Positions 33,456 to 43,299 of a stretch of DNA of 64,000 nt are shown one piece after another. Positions within the stretch are counted from its first letter, which is position 1, and each line of letters opens with the position of its first letter. The translations under genes and the position numbers were made by a program. The notes below the pieces were generated by a model. It worked only from the letters and a program-made list of their open reading frames with translations. It was not told where the DNA came from and did no database searches. The DNA is from Chryseobacterium kimseyorum (GTDB taxonomy: Bacteria > Bacteroidota > Bacteroidia > Flavobacteriales > Weeksellaceae): contig NZ_JAPDHW010000006.1 of the NCBI RefSeq assembly GCF_025971945.1, positions 186,001 through 250,000 of the forward strand. Reading direction: 5' to 3'.

Positions 33456-34010
33456 TCACAGTTTCTTTAGCTTTGCCTGAAAATAGTCGTGAATTTCGTC
33501 TGTACTGGTAATAATAAGCCTCTCAAAACCCAATAAAGCAATTCTGGCACATGCTTCGGCATCGTCTCCGGCTCTGTGGTGATTGAATTTTATCTGATGA
33601 TGTTCTGCCAAATGTTTTAAACCATATTTAGGAAGGTAATTCCATGATTTTTTTGCCACCTGAATGCTGCAGAGATAATTTAAATTAGGCTTAAAAATTC
33701 CGTAATAATCAAGACAGCTTCTTAAAACACCTGCATCAAAACTTGCGTTGTGAGCCAACATTAATGTTCCGTACATCATATCCTGTACTTCGTACCAGAT
33801 TTCATCAAAGGTAGGAGCGTCTTTCACATCATTCGGAACAATACCGTGTACATCAATATTTCTCTGGTTAAAATAGGGAAAACTCGGAGGTTTGATCAGC
33901 CAGGTTTTGGTAGAGACAATTTGTGAATTTTCAACGACGCAGACTCCCAGTTCGCAAGCCGAATGTCTTTCGTGAGTAGCCGTTTCAAAATCTATTGCGC
34001 AGAAATCCAT
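33456..34010 (-). CDS. DEDDh 3'-5' exonuclease (DNA polymerase III epsilon-like)
   Basis: The 184-aa protein is a stand-alone DnaQ-type exonuclease. DEDDh residues are visible: FCAIDFETATHERHSACELG (D/E of Exo I), LMLAHNASFDAGVLRS (D of Exo II), and HHRAGDDAEACARIAL (H and D of Exo III). Proteins of this length are proofreading-like or RNase T-like exonucleases; the substrate cannot be decided. It ends at YFQAKLKKL. The gene is leftward, with its own promoter region near 34011-34066. Confidence 0.88.
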   Translation of the reverse strand: MDFCAIDFETATHERHSACELGVCVVENSQIVSTKTWLIKPPSFPYFNQRNIDVHGIVPNDVKDAPTFDEIWYEVQDMMYGTLMLAHNASFDAGVLRSCLDYYGIFKPNLNYLCSIQVAKKSWNYLPKYGLKHLAEHHQIKFNHHRAGDDAEACARIALLGFERLIITSTDEIHDYFQAKLKKL

Positions 34011-34066
34011 GTGAAAATTATAATTGATGAATGATTATTGGTGAATATTTAGCCAATGTGTATGTA

Positions 34067-35053
34067 TTAATTTTTTTTATTACCTAAAAAGTGTTTAAAA
34101 ATAAGCCATTCTGTTTGGTAATACTTTTTAACTTGATTTTTCTGTCTTAATTTTAGAGTTCCAGGAATTTGAGCATAGAAACCAAAATGACCCCGTAAAA
34201 CTGCCCACAGATGAGATAAACCATTTTTATAAGCAAAGTAAAAAGCAGCTGCTCCGTCTAAAATCATCCTTAAAAATAAAACCCAAATCAGATGAGGAAA
34301 AGGTAAATTTTTCATCATCATCGAAAGATTATTTCTGATATTGAGGAAAGTCTTTTGTGGACTTTGTTTATTCAGAGTTCCGCCTCCAACATGATATACT
34401 TTAGACTGTCCGGTATAATATATTTTTCTACCCGAATTAATTAATCTCCAGCATAAATCTATTTCTTCCTGATGGGCGAAAAATCTTGCATCAAAGCCAT
34501 TTTGCTCCCAGAAATCTTTAGAACGGATAAAAAAACAGCATCCTGAAGCCCAGAAAATTTCACTCTCATCATCATACTGACCTTTATCTTCTTCTACATC
34601 ATCGAAAATACGGCCTCTGCAGTACGGATAGCCCAAATTGTCGATCAATCCACCTCCGGCGCCTGCAAATTCAAAATATTTCTTATTATGGTAAGATAAA
34701 ATTTTTGGCTGAACAGCCGCAATCTCAGGATCTTTTTTGAATAAATTTAAAACAGGTTCAATCCAGTTTTCAGTGACCTCTACATCAGAATTTAAAAGAC
34801 AGTAATATTCTGCATGGATATGCTTTAAACCTTCGTTGTATCCACCTGCAAAACCGTAGTTTTTATCGTTTAAAACGATTTTAATAGTCGGAAAATGAGC
34901 TTTCAGAAAATCTACAGATTCATCATCCGAAAAATTATCAATAACGTAAATATCAACATTTTGAGAATACTTAGTTACGCTTGGAAGGAATTTTTCCAAC
35001 CAGCTTTTCCCGTTCCAGTTGAGAATGACAATAGCTAAATTTTCTGACATCAA
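34067..35053 (-). CDS. Glycosyltransferase family 2
   Basis: The 328-aa protein has a GT-A domain of GT2, rhamnosyltransferase-like: LAIVILNWNGKSWLEKFLPS, VIDNFSDDESVDFL, NYGFAGGYNEGL, the DxD-type LLNSDVEV (about 90) and FFAHQEEIDLCWRLI. A C-terminal amphipathic/hydrophobic region (LIWVLFLRMILDGAAAFYFA) suggests membrane association. A second ATG lies one codon downstream (35050). It is 3 nt from the acyltransferase gene upstream, so both probably act on cell-surface lipids or glycans. Confidence 0.88.
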   Translation of the reverse strand: MMSENLAIVILNWNGKSWLEKFLPSVTKYSQNVDIYVIDNFSDDESVDFLKAHFPTIKIVLNDKNYGFAGGYNEGLKHIHAEYYCLLNSDVEVTENWIEPVLNLFKKDPEIAAVQPKILSYHNKKYFEFAGAGGGLIDNLGYPYCRGRIFDDVEEDKGQYDDESEIFWASGCCFFIRSKDFWEQNGFDARFFAHQEEIDLCWRLINSGRKIYYTGQSKVYHVGGGTLNKQSPQKTFLNIRNNLSMMMKNLPFPHLIWVLFLRMILDGAAAFYFAYKNGLSHLWAVLRGHFGFYAQIPGTLKLRQKNQVKKYYQTEWLIFKHFLGNKKN

Positions 35054-35056
35054 GAT

Positions 35057-35941
35057 TTAAAGTTTTTCAGAATCAAAAGTTTTAATAGAGTCCTGATATT
35101 TCCATTTTCGGTGCGACCAAAGATAGTTGTCTGGCCTTTTTTTAATAGTATTTTCCAGGAGCTGATGAAACTTCTTCACCACTTCATTATTGACAAATTT
35201 TTCACCTTCAGGTTCAATCTTGTGATAGTTGATCTGATAATGACCTCGTTTTACTTTTTTCATTTCTGTATAAATAAAAATAAGATCCATTCTGGTTGCC
35301 AGTTTATCATACCCTATAAATGCCGGCGTTCTCTGGTTAAGAAATTCTAATCCGTAATTAACATGGGCAACATGCGGAGTCTGATCAGCAACAAAAAGAT
35401 AGATGGAGTCACCGTCATTTTTACCTCTGAAAATATTAAGTATTACTTCGTTTGCTTCCAGAGCATCGTTGCCGAACTTGCTTCTCACTTTTTTCATCTG
35501 TGTTTCCCAAAACTCACTGTTGACTTTCCGGTAAACGGGATGACAGTTTTTTTGCGGAATAATAGTGGCCAGAGCATTCATCCATTCCCAGTTAAATACA
35601 TGGCCGGCCAGTAAAATAATATTTTTACCTTCAGCTTTAGCTTCATGAAACAGGTGTTGATTGATGTGCTGCATTCGCACTCGCGTTTCAGTTTTAGACA
35701 TCGTGAAAGATTTCACAGTCTCCGCCAGGTAATCTGAAAAATTAAGATAAAATTTCTTTCGTATCGCAGCAATCTCTTCATCTGACTTTTCAGGAAAAGA
35801 ATTTTTGAGATTCTGAGTGATGATTTTTTTACGGTATCCTACAAAATAGTAATTCAAGAAGAAGATGATATCCGAAAAAATATACAATATTTTAAGCGGC
35901 ATCTTCGAAATTAAGTAAAGTATTTTGATCAGAAAATTCAT
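35057..35941 (-). CDS. Lysophospholipid / lipid A acyltransferase (LpxL-family)
   Basis: The 294-aa product belongs to the LpxL/HtrB (LPLAT) family. An N-terminal hydrophobic anchor (LIKILYLISKMPLKILYIFS) is followed by the catalytic H-x4-E motif in LAGHVFNWEWMNA (about 117-129) and the segment FVADQTPH. Family members add secondary acyl chains to lipid A at the inner membrane. It is directly followed by a GT2 gene in the same direction. The exact acceptor is inferred only at family level. Confidence 0.88.
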   Translation of the reverse strand: MNFLIKILYLISKMPLKILYIFSDIIFFLNYYFVGYRKKIITQNLKNSFPEKSDEEIAAIRKKFYLNFSDYLAETVKSFTMSKTETRVRMQHINQHLFHEAKAEGKNIILLAGHVFNWEWMNALATIIPQKNCHPVYRKVNSEFWETQMKKVRSKFGNDALEANEVILNIFRGKNDGDSIYLFVADQTPHVAHVNYGLEFLNQRTPAFIGYDKLATRMDLIFIYTEMKKVKRGHYQINYHKIEPEGEKFVNNEVVKKFHQLLENTIKKRPDNYLWSHRKWKYQDSIKTFDSEKL

Positions 35942-36097
35942 AAAGTCTACAAATTTAGCAATAATAAAATTATGGTTTCATTTTTGCTGCAAATAAGTAT
36001 TAATTTTTTAACTTTATAGTACTGAATCGCCTAAATTTGGAAGTCTAAAAACCGATAAAATACGCAGTTTCATTATTTCAAAACTTATTATCTACAC

Positions 36098-36682
36098 ATG
36101 AAAAATATTTCAAAAAATCTGGCAATTCTCAGCTTTCTTTCAGTTGGAAGTTTGGTATTTGCACAGAATACAAAAGTTTCTCCTGAAGCTAAAAATCCTG
36201 ACAGTAAGGCTCTCATTGTGAAAACTGATCATCAGGAACTTGAAGCCAAGAAAAAGGCTGCTGAAGAAAAAGCCAAACTTCCGAAGCCTTATGATGCGAA
36301 AGCCGATGCAGAAAAAGATATCGAGAACTTAGTGGCAAAGGCTAAAAAAGAGAAGAAAAACATTATGATCCAGGCGGGAGGGAACTGGTGTATCTGGTGT
36401 TTGAGATTCAACCAATATGTACAGACAACTCCTGAATTGAAAAAATTGGTAGATGATAATTATCTTTATTATCATTTGAATTATTCACCTGACAACAAAA
36501 ACGAAAAAGTTTTTACCAAATATGGAAACCCAGGTGATCAGTTTGGATATCCTGTATTCATTGTTTTGGACCAGAACGGAAAAATGATTCATGTACAGAA
36601 AAGTGATGTGCTGGAGGAAGGAAAAGGTTACAGCCTTGAAAAAGTAAAAGAGTTTTTCAAGACATGGACGAAAAAATCATAA
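36098..36682 (+). CDS. Periplasmic thioredoxin-fold protein
   Basis: The 194-aa protein has a signal peptide (NLAILSFLSVGSLVFAQ), then a Lys/Glu/Ala-rich helical region (about 45-85), then a thioredoxin-like domain with the redox motif GNWCIWCLRF (Cys98/Cys101). FGYPVFIVLDQNGKMIHVQ is the cis-Pro strand region. The CxxC with flanking Trp resembles the thioredoxin_7/DUF255-like thiol:disulfide interchange group. It would work in the periplasm on unknown partners. The gene is monocistronic with a good terminator. Confidence 0.85.
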   Translation: MKNISKNLAILSFLSVGSLVFAQNTKVSPEAKNPDSKALIVKTDHQELEAKKKAAEEKAKLPKPYDAKADAEKDIENLVAKAKKEKKNIMIQAGGNWCIWCLRFNQYVQTTPELKKLVDDNYLYYHLNYSPDNKNEKVFTKYGNPGDQFGYPVFIVLDQNGKMIHVQKSDVLEEGKGYSLEKVKEFFKTWTKKS

Positions 36683-36685
36683 AAG

Positions 36686-36712
36686 AAACCGGGAATATTT
36701 CCCGGTTTTTTT
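36686..36712 (+). terminator. Terminator after the thioredoxin-fold gene
   Basis: AAACCGGGAA pairs with TTCCCGGTTT around a short loop and is followed by seven T. Confidence 0.88.
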
Positions 36713-36826
36713 ATGGTCTTTATTCAACCTCCTTCATCAGTTATTTGAGAATACATGATGATGATATGGAGTAGGGAGCCAGCGTACGATTCAGTTCACG
36801 ACTAAAAATAAAGAGCAGACCAAAAA

Positions 36827-36848
36827 AACCACTTCTTGCGAAGTGGTT
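36827..36848 (-). terminator. Terminator of the rpsF-rpsR-rplI operon
   Basis: AACCACTTC pairs with GAAGTGGTT around TTGC. On the minus strand a run of seven T follows. Confidence 0.85.
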
Positions 36849-36876
36849 TATATATTTGAGAAAATCTCTTGTAATC

Positions 36877-37395
36877 TTAAGCTTCTTCAGCTGGAGTCTC
36901 TTCTACTTTAGCAGCCTTAGGAGCAGCTGGTTTAGGAGCTTCTACCGGAGCATCAGATACTACATCAAACTCGAAGTTGTACTCTACATTTCTGTGAAGT
37001 CTAACTACTGCAGTTACTTTACCAGTTCTCTTAATCGTGTTTCCTGGGATTTTGATGTATTTCTTCTCAACTTGTACACCAGCTTTAGCCAATGCTGCAG
37101 AAAGATCTGCATTGTTGATAGATCCGAATAATTTGTCACCAGAACCTACTTTTGCAGGAATAGTGATAGAAGTTTTCTTCAATTGATCCACTACACCGTT
37201 TGCTGTAGCGATTAATTTAGCTTCTTCTTCTTTTCTAGCCTCCAACGTAGCTTCTAAAGTCGCTTTGTTTTTTGGTGTAGCTAAAAGAGCAATTCCCTGA
37301 GGTAACAAGAAGTTTCTTGCATAACCTGGTTTTACATTTACTGTATCGAATTCAAGACCTAAATTTTCTACGTCTTTTTTAAGGATAATTTCCAT
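36877..37395 (-). CDS. rplI: Large ribosomal subunit protein bL9
   Basis: The 172-aa protein has the L9 N-terminal domain (MEIILKKDVENLGLEFDTVN, YARNFLLPQGIALLAT), a central connecting helix and the C-terminal domain, then a low-complexity Ala/Pro/Lys/Glu tail (PKPAAPKAAKVEETPAEEA) longer than in E. coli L9 (149 aa). It is the last gene of the leftward operon. A 133-nt spacer of repetitive-looking AT-rich sequence (AAAAGCCAAAAGCTGAAAGC) separates it from rpsR. Confidence 0.96.
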   Translation of the reverse strand: MEIILKKDVENLGLEFDTVNVKPGYARNFLLPQGIALLATPKNKATLEATLEARKEEEAKLIATANGVVDQLKKTSITIPAKVGSGDKLFGSINNADLSAALAKAGVQVEKKYIKIPGNTIKRTGKVTAVVRLHRNVEYNFEFDVVSDAPVEAPKPAAPKAAKVEETPAEEA

Positions 37396-37528
37396 TGTTG
37401 TTGTCCGTTTTAGAGTTCCGAGTTCCGATTATTCATCAGATTTCTCTTCACTTCGTTAGAATTTAATATTAATTCAGCAACAAAAGCCAAAAGCTGAAAG
37501 CTAGTAGCCAATTGCTAATTGCAATTTT

Positions 37529-37831
37529 TTATTTTAATAAGTCAGCTACGTAAGGCATCATTGCAAGGTGTCTTGCTCTTTTGATAGCCGAAGAAACTTT
37601 TCTTTGGTATTTCAAAGAAGTACCAGTATATCTTCTTGGTAAAATTTTACCTTGTTCGTTTACGAACTGTAATAAGAAATCAGCATCTTTATAATCAACG
37701 TGCTTGATTCCGAATTTTTTGAATCTACAGTACTTTTTATCAGTTTTTGTATTGATATCAAGTGGAGTAAGGAATTTTACTTCAGATTCACCTCCAGCAG
37801 AGGCTTGTTTAGCCATATCATCTATTGCCAT
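37529..37831 (-). CDS. rpsR: Small ribosomal subunit protein bS18
   Basis: The 100-aa protein has the S18 core ([57 protein letters not shown]). An N-terminal extension of about 25 residues ([20 protein letters not shown]) is typical of Bacteroidota S18. It lies between rpsF and rplI, in the order conserved in most bacteria. Confidence 0.96.
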   Translation of the reverse strand: MAIDDMAKQASAGGESEVKFLTPLDINTKTDKKYCRFKKFGIKHVDYKDADFLLQFVNEQGKILPRRYTGTSLKYQRKVSSAIKRARHLAMMPYVADLLK

Positions 37832-37861
37832 GTCTTTTCTTTTTTAAATTTGGGTTAGTAA

Positions 37862-38203
37862 TTAAGCTCTTGAAGCTTTAAGTTTAGTTCTTCTAGTTAC
37901 AGCGTACTCTACAGCGTGCTTGTCTAGTTTTGTAGTAAGGTAACGAATTACTCTTTCGTCACGTTTGAATGCCAATTCTAAGTCAGCAACTACAGTTCCT
38001 TCACCTTTAAACTCGATTAAAGTGTAGAATCCATTCTTTTTCAATTGAATTGGATAAGCTAATTTCTTCAATCCCCAATTTTCTCTGGTTACGATCTCAC
38101 AGTTTTTTTCTTTGATAAGATCTTCAAATTTTTTCACTGCTTCCTCCACCTGAGCATCAGATAGAACGGGAGTTAAAATGAAAACAGTTTCGTAATTGTT
38201 CAT
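37862..38203 (-). CDS. rpsF: Small ribosomal subunit protein bS6
   Basis: Starting at ATG 38203 ([20 protein letters not shown]) the product has 113 aa, the normal S6 size. An upstream start at 38239 would add 12 residues unlike any S6. Core segments: [20 protein letters not shown] and [21 protein letters not shown]6 binds S18 on the 30S platform, matching the adjacent gene. It is the first gene of the operon. Confidence 0.96.
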   Translation of the reverse strand: MNNYETVFILTPVLSDAQVEEAVKKFEDLIKEKNCEIVTRENWGLKKLAYPIQLKKNGFYTLIEFKGEGTVVADLELAFKRDERVIRYLTTKLDKHAVEYAVTRRTKLKASRA

Positions 38204-38353
38204 AATGTAAATGAATTTGTTAATTATTTCGAGGTGCAAAAATATGAAATATATTTATAATGCACAATAAATCAGTACTAATATTTGAAAAATTGAATAC
38301 GTACTCGTCAGTAAATGAGTCTCTGAAATTTACTTATAGAGTTTTTCGAAAGA

Positions 38354-39709
38354 TTATTCTTTATTATTCCTGATTTCATGTAAAAAATTGACCTTTAGAA
38401 CATCATACAGTGAATGTCTGCTTACTAAAATTGATGCGATCGAAGAAACCATCCCGGCCAGCATCAGATGGAAAATTAATGAATGTCGGTCCGTCATTTC
38501 CAATACAATAATGGCTGATGTAAACGGTGCTCTGGTAATTCCTGTTAAAAAGGCGACCATTCCGGCCAAAATCACAACGTTCGTTTCGTTTGGCGTTAAA
38601 TGTATAGCTCCTGAAATTACAGAGCCTATACTTGCACCTGCAGTTAGGGCTGGCGCAAAAATTCCGCCCGCACCTCCTGAAGTAAAAGATAGCGCCGGAC
38701 CCAGCATTCTTAAGATCGGCACGTACCAGTCTTCATGTTTGTCCTGAGTGAAAAGCACCCTTTCCATAATTTCTTTTCCTGAACCTAAAATTTCGCGGCT
38801 TATAAAAAATGCGATGCAGGCAATTACTAAAGCACAACCTACTAAGAATAAAACATTAGCTCTGTCGGTCTTCAGTTTTCTTTTTTTCCAGTCATTCATT
38901 TTAAGCATCGTTACAGAAAGCTGACTTGCCATAATTCCTGCAACTCCACCCACTAAAATAATCGGAAACATCACCATCAATGAGACATCATTGGTTTTTG
39001 GATATCCTAAATATAAATATGAACCTGCTAAAGTCTGCGCCGTTAAACCTGCAATAATTACCGCGGTGAACAGGGCTGTTTTAAAATAATTAATATGCGT
39101 TTTTGAAAGTTCTTCCACAGCAAACACAATTCCGCCGAGAGGAGTATTGAAAGCTGCTGCCAGACCAGCTGCCGCACCGGTCATAATCATGTTTTTCTTG
39201 GAGATTTTCGGCCACCATTCGGGAAGATATTCGTTAACTTTTCTGAAAACTGATCCCGCAATCTGAATTGTAGGACCCTCACGACCAACAGCACCACCAC
39301 CAATTACTAAAACAACGGATGAAATTATTTTAAATACAATGATTTTCAAACTTAAAAGGCTTCTGATTTTCTTGTGTTCCTTGGGATTTGCCAGTTCTAC
39401 AGCCGCCATGACCTGCGGAATTCCACTGCCTTTTGCATACGGTGCAAATTCTTTAACCAGCCACCAGGAAAGTACAAAGCCAACCGGAGCAATGAGGAAA
39501 ATCATCCAGTCGTGCCAATTGAGAATGAAATGAAGGAGATTTTCACCCCACGCAAATATTTTTGCATACATCACCGCAAAAAAACCGGTAATCACTGATC
39601 CAATCCAAAATGGAATTGCCTGAAGAAGATTGTTCTTAAGCTGTTCGTTTCGGATATTGTCAAAGGATTTTTTAAGACCTCTGCGAATAGATGACAAAAT
39701 TTTGCGCAT
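38354..39709 (-). CDS. ClC-family chloride/proton antiporter
   Basis: The 451-aa membrane protein has the three ClC selectivity motifs: GSGIPQVM (about 95), GREGPTIQIAG (about 143) and GGIFAPALTAGA (about 350). The Glu in GREGP is the gating glutamate kept in H+/Cl- exchangers. No C-terminal CBS domains are present, as in E. coli ClcA. Such antiporters help in acid resistance and ion balance. The gene is leftward, upstream of the rpsF operon, and has its own 5' region. Confidence 0.93.
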   Translation of the reverse strand: MRKILSSIRRGLKKSFDNIRNEQLKNNLLQAIPFWIGSVITGFFAVMYAKIFAWGENLLHFILNWHDWMIFLIAPVGFVLSWWLVKEFAPYAKGSGIPQVMAAVELANPKEHKKIRSLLSLKIIVFKIISSVVLVIGGGAVGREGPTIQIAGSVFRKVNEYLPEWWPKISKKNMIMTGAAAGLAAAFNTPLGGIVFAVEELSKTHINYFKTALFTAVIIAGLTAQTLAGSYLYLGYPKTNDVSLMVMFPIILVGGVAGIMASQLSVTMLKMNDWKKRKLKTDRANVLFLVGCALVIACIAFFISREILGSGKEIMERVLFTQDKHEDWYVPILRMLGPALSFTSGGAGGIFAPALTAGASIGSVISGAIHLTPNETNVVILAGMVAFLTGITRAPFTSAIIVLEMTDRHSLIFHLMLAGMVSSIASILVSRHSLYDVLKVNFLHEIRNNKE

Positions 39710-39932
39710 GACTCAAAAATAGATTAATTTTTATTAAAATGAAAATTTCAGGTGTGATGATGTTTAATAAATTTCGATATTTATAATTAACGATATGATT
39801 TTTCAGTACAGTACACAATTTCAGCACAAATTCAGATAAGTAATCAACGAGAAGTCTGTCATACTGTAAGCATCTTTATAAAGTTATTTAGATCCCTAAC
39901 AGAAAGACAAAATTTGCATTAGCGTAATAAAA

Positions 39933-39957
39933 AACCTCCGAAAAAAATTCGAAGGTT
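39933..39957 (-). terminator. Terminator of the second E2 gene
   Basis: An imperfect stem (AACCTCCG with CGAAGGTT) and, on the minus strand, a T run after it. Confidence 0.6.
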
Positions 39958-40002
39958 CATATCTGGAGTATTGGCAATTATTTATTACCGCTCATTTATT
40001 AG

Positions 40003-41322
40003 TTATATTTCAGTGTTCAGATCCCAGTTTTGAAGGTAATCATGAACATGTTTCAACATCATTCCACCTAAAGAACCGTCTACCACTCTGTGATCGTAAG
40101 AGTGAGACATAAACATCAACTGACGGATTGCGATTACGTCACCATCTTTAGTTTCAAGAACTGCCGGCTTTTTAACGATTGCTCCAATTGCCATAATTGC
40201 CACCTGAGGCTGAGGAATAATAGGTGTTCCCATTAAATTTCCAAAACTTCCTACATTAGAAATTGTATACGTTGCACCCTGAGTATCCTCCGGTCTTAAT
40301 TTTTTGTTTCTTGCTCTGTAAGCCAGATCGTTGATGGCTTTTGCTAAACCTGATAATGACAACTGATCAGCATTTTTGATAACAGGAACGATAAGGTTTC
40401 CATCCGGTAAAGCAGTTGCCATACCGATATTGATATTTTTCTTTTTAATAATATTATCACCGTTGATCGAAACATTGATCATTGGGAAATCCTGAATTGC
40501 CTTTACAATTGCTTTTACGAAGATCGGCATAAACGTCAGTTTTTCACCTTCACGTTTTTCGAACATGTCTTTGTTTTTCGCTCTCCATTTTACAACGTTG
40601 GTTACGTCTGTTTCGATGAAAGAAGTTACGTGTGGAGCAATATGTTTTGCTTTTACCATGTTCTCAGCGATGATCTTTCTCATTCTGTCCATAGGAATGA
40701 TTTCGTCACCTGCAGCGGTAGAAATAGTGGCAGCCGGAGCTGAACTTGTCGCTGGTGGAGTGGAAGCTGCCTGAACGGGAGCCGCCTGTTGCTGAACAGC
40801 CTGCTGAGGCTGATTTCCTCTGTTAGAAACGTGAGATAGAATATCTTCTTTGGTAATTCTTCCTTCTAAACCGCTTCCTTTAATGGTTTTCAGTTCAGAT
40901 TCAGAAATATTTTCCTGTTGAGCAATAGATTTTACAAGTGGAGAAAGGTAAAGATCTCCCGAAAATTCTACATGTGAAGTAGCGGTTGGATTTAAAGGTT
41001 CTTCAATCGCTTTGATGGTTTCTGCATCAGGGGTTGGAGTTTCAGTTTTTACTTCTTCAGAAGATGTACTTGCTCCTTCTCCTTCAATTTCTAAAATAGC
41101 GATGGCTTCACCTACTTTTGCAACTTCGTCTTTTTGCTTCAGGATTTTTACAATTTTCCCCGAAACTGGTGTTGGTACGTCCGAATCTACCTTGTCTGTT
41201 GCAATTTCTACTACCGAATCATCTTCTTTTACCTGATCACCTTCATTGAATAACCAAGTGATCACTGTAGCTTCCATCACGCCTTCACCCATAGAAGGAA
41301 GCAATAATTTGTATTCTGCCAT
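40003..41322 (-). CDS. Lipoamide acyltransferase E2 (branched-chain or pyruvate type)
   Basis: The 439-aa protein has an N-terminal lipoyl domain (MAEYKLLLPSMGEGVMEATV; lipoyl Lys in IATDKVDSDVP), a subunit-binding domain (LSPLVKSIAQQENISESELK), a Gln/Ala-rich linker and a catalytic domain with the HxxxD motif in MSHSYDHRVVDGS. The lipoyl motif TDKVDSD fits branched-chain 2-oxoacid dehydrogenases, the usual call in Flavobacteriia, but pyruvate specificity is possible. No E1 or E3 gene is adjacent, so it is an orphan E2 locus. Confidence 0.88.
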   Translation of the reverse strand: MAEYKLLLPSMGEGVMEATVITWLFNEGDQVKEDDSVVEIATDKVDSDVPTPVSGKIVKILKQKDEVAKVGEAIAILEIEGEGASTSSEEVKTETPTPDAETIKAIEEPLNPTATSHVEFSGDLYLSPLVKSIAQQENISESELKTIKGSGLEGRITKEDILSHVSNRGNQPQQAVQQQAAPVQAASTPPATSSAPAATISTAAGDEIIPMDRMRKIIAENMVKAKHIAPHVTSFIETDVTNVVKWRAKNKDMFEKREGEKLTFMPIFVKAIVKAIQDFPMINVSINGDNIIKKKNINIGMATALPDGNLIVPVIKNADQLSLSGLAKAINDLAYRARNKKLRPEDTQGATYTISNVGSFGNLMGTPIIPQPQVAIMAIGAIVKKPAVLETKDGDVIAIRQLMFMSHSYDHRVVDGSLGGMMLKHVHDYLQNWDLNTEI

Positions 41323-41385
41323 TTTCTAATTTTAGATTTTGACAAATATATAAAAAAAATCGGTTTTTTTATGAAATAGATAATT

Positions 41386-42213
41386 TTAGAAAAATTCGAT
41401 GTAAATATTTTCTCCTACGTTTAATCCGAAAAGAGTTTTTGCACCGTTCTTTTTACTGCCCTTATAAATGGTAAGTTCAAGCTGTTGGCTGTCATTGAAA
41501 ATAGCTGCAGATTGGCCGTGGTACTCGGTTTCTCTATCCCAATCTGATACAACTTCGGTATGGCTGGAGTAGATTTTAGATAAACTCAGATTTCTGAACT
41601 TTATTGTAAATTTTTCGAAACCTTTGGCCAAAGTTTCAAAGAATTCCTGACTGATATTTGATATTATGTTTCCGAAATTATCAATGTACATCACTTCCCC
41701 GATAATCATCTTTTCCGGCTCATTATAAACCGGTTTTGGAAATAAAAGCTGTTTGGTAGTTTCTATTTTTCTTCCAATCACTTCCGGAAGTCCGCCGTTT
41801 GCCAGATGTACCGCGACCGGAACGAAAACATCAGTAGAAGTGAAATTGACAACATCATCAAATCTGTTGTTCAGGGTGATTTCGTAAATCGCTTCAGGTT
41901 TGATATCAAAAAAAATCAAACTCAGCAAACCGTTGTCTGCAGCTAAAAAATAGGAGCCATCAGCTTTATACAAAATATTTTTTCTCGATTTGTGAAAAAA
42001 ACTGTCCACTGCCAAAATATGAATCGTGCCTTTCGGAAAATAACGGTACGCATTTCTCACGATATAGGAGGTCTGAATGAGATTATATGCCTGAATATCA
42101 TGGCTGATATCGACACTGTTGACTTCAAGATTTAATGACAGAATTTTCCCTTTCATAGCCGAAACTCTGTAATCTAAACGTCCGAAATCTGAGGTGAGGG
42201 TAATAATTGACAT
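41386..42213 (-). CDS. SAM hydroxide adenosyltransferase (DUF62 family)
   Basis: The 275-aa protein opens with the family motif IITLTSDFGRLDYRVSAMKG and shows VDISHDIQAYNLIQTSYIV, IHILAVDSFF and FLAADNGLLSLIF. DUF62 enzymes split S-adenosylmethionine with water (hydroxide) into adenosine and methionine; the fluorinases are relatives. The C-terminal beta-barrel contains MYIDNFGNIISNIS. The physiological role is poorly understood. It is divergent from phoH. Confidence 0.88.
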   Translation of the reverse strand: MSIITLTSDFGRLDYRVSAMKGKILSLNLEVNSVDISHDIQAYNLIQTSYIVRNAYRYFPKGTIHILAVDSFFHKSRKNILYKADGSYFLAADNGLLSLIFFDIKPEAIYEITLNNRFDDVVNFTSTDVFVPVAVHLANGGLPEVIGRKIETTKQLLFPKPVYNEPEKMIIGEVMYIDNFGNIISNISQEFFETLAKGFEKFTIKFRNLSLSKIYSSHTEVVSDWDRETEYHGQSAAIFNDSQQLELTIYKGSKKNGAKTLFGLNVGENIYIEFF

Positions 42214-42342
42214 GAATAAATCTGATAGAAGTGCAAATTTATCTAAAATAAAAGGAAAGAAATAAATAATGTGGATAAGAATTTCATTTAAATCTAAAAA
42301 AAAACTTTTAAATTTAAAAATCTAAACAATAAAAATATTTGC

Positions 42343-43299
42343 ATGTTTGAATTAACGTACGATCTGGAAGGTATTGATGCAAAAAACTTTTACGGAGTTA
42401 ATAACCAATATTTCAATTTAATAAAATCCAGCTTTCCAACCCTTAAAATCACTGGCAGAGATCACCATATTTTTGCGATGGGAAATCAGGAAGCTCTTGA
42501 TATATTTAAACTTAAACTTAACGACATCGTGTCGTTTATTTCCAAAAACAATTCAATAGAACTTAAGGATGTAGAAAATTTCCTCAATTTGAAAGATGAA
42601 AATGAAAAACATTTGGTTTTTGATCAGGACATCATCGTAAAAGGAGTTAACGGGAAGATCATCAAAGCCAAAACAACCAATCTAAAAAGACTCGTAAAAG
42701 AAACAGAGAAAAAAGATATGGTTTTTGCTATCGGTCCCGCGGGAACAGGTAAAACCTACACCAGTGTGGCCTTGGCAGCAAGAGCTTTGAGAGATAAGGA
42801 AGTGAAAAGGATTGTTTTAACTAGACCAGCCGTTGAAGCAGGCGAGAGCTTAGGATTTTTGCCTGGAGATCTGAAAGAAAAGCTTGATCCTTATTTACAG
42901 CCTTTATATGACGCGCTTCGGGACATGATTCCGCATGAAAAACTGGAAGGTTTTATGGAAAAGAAAGTAATTGAAGTGGCTCCGCTTGCATTTATGAGAG
43001 GTAGAACGCTTGATGATGCTTTTGTTATTCTTGATGAAGCTCAGAATACTACCCACGCACAGATGAAAATGTTCTTAACGAGAATGGGGATGAATGCTAA
43101 ATTTATCATCACAGGTGATCCTACACAGATTGATTTGCCACCAAAACAGCATTCTGGTTTAAAAGAGGCGATGCGAATTTTGAAAGATGTAAAAGAAATT
43201 GGTTTTGTGTATTTAACAGAAGAAGATGTGGTACGTCATCCGGTGGTGAAAAAGATTATCCTTGCATACAACGAAGAAGATAAGAAAACCCGGGAATAA
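42343..43299 (+). CDS. phoH: PhoH-family ATPase
   Basis: The 318-aa protein has an N-terminal KH-like region (1-100) and a P-loop ATPase domain: Walker A GPAGTGKT (131-138), then RPAVEAGESLGFLPGDLKEK, and Walker B DAFVILDEAQN. This matches the PhoH-like/YbeZ type rather than the PIN-PhoH fusion. YbeZ-type proteins are linked to ribosome and RNA metabolism, often with the RNase YbeY; no ybeY is adjacent here. It is monocistronic, rightward. Confidence 0.92.
   Translation: MFELTYDLEGIDAKNFYGVNNQYFNLIKSSFPTLKITGRDHHIFAMGNQEALDIFKLKLNDIVSFISKNNSIELKDVENFLNLKDENEKHLVFDQDIIVKGVNGKIIKAKTTNLKRLVKETEKKDMVFAIGPAGTGKTYTSVALAARALRDKEVKRIVLTRPAVEAGESLGFLPGDLKEKLDPYLQPLYDALRDMIPHEKLEGFMEKKVIEVAPLAFMRGRTLDDAFVILDEAQNTTHAQMKMFLTRMGMNAKFIITGDPTQIDLPPKQHSGLKEAMRILKDVKEIGFVYLTEEDVVRHPVVKKIILAYNEEDKKTRE

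Noticed and set aside
33314-33511. 65-codon frame between apaG and the exonuclease
   Set aside because: It overlaps the convergent exonuclease 3' end, lacks motifs and lies in the compositionally odd block.
36856-37131. Open frame opposite rplI
   Set aside because: Shadow of the L9 coding sequence on the other strand.
39339-39598. Open frames opposite the ClC gene
   Set aside because: They are antisense to conserved transmembrane coding sequence and show no independent family signal.
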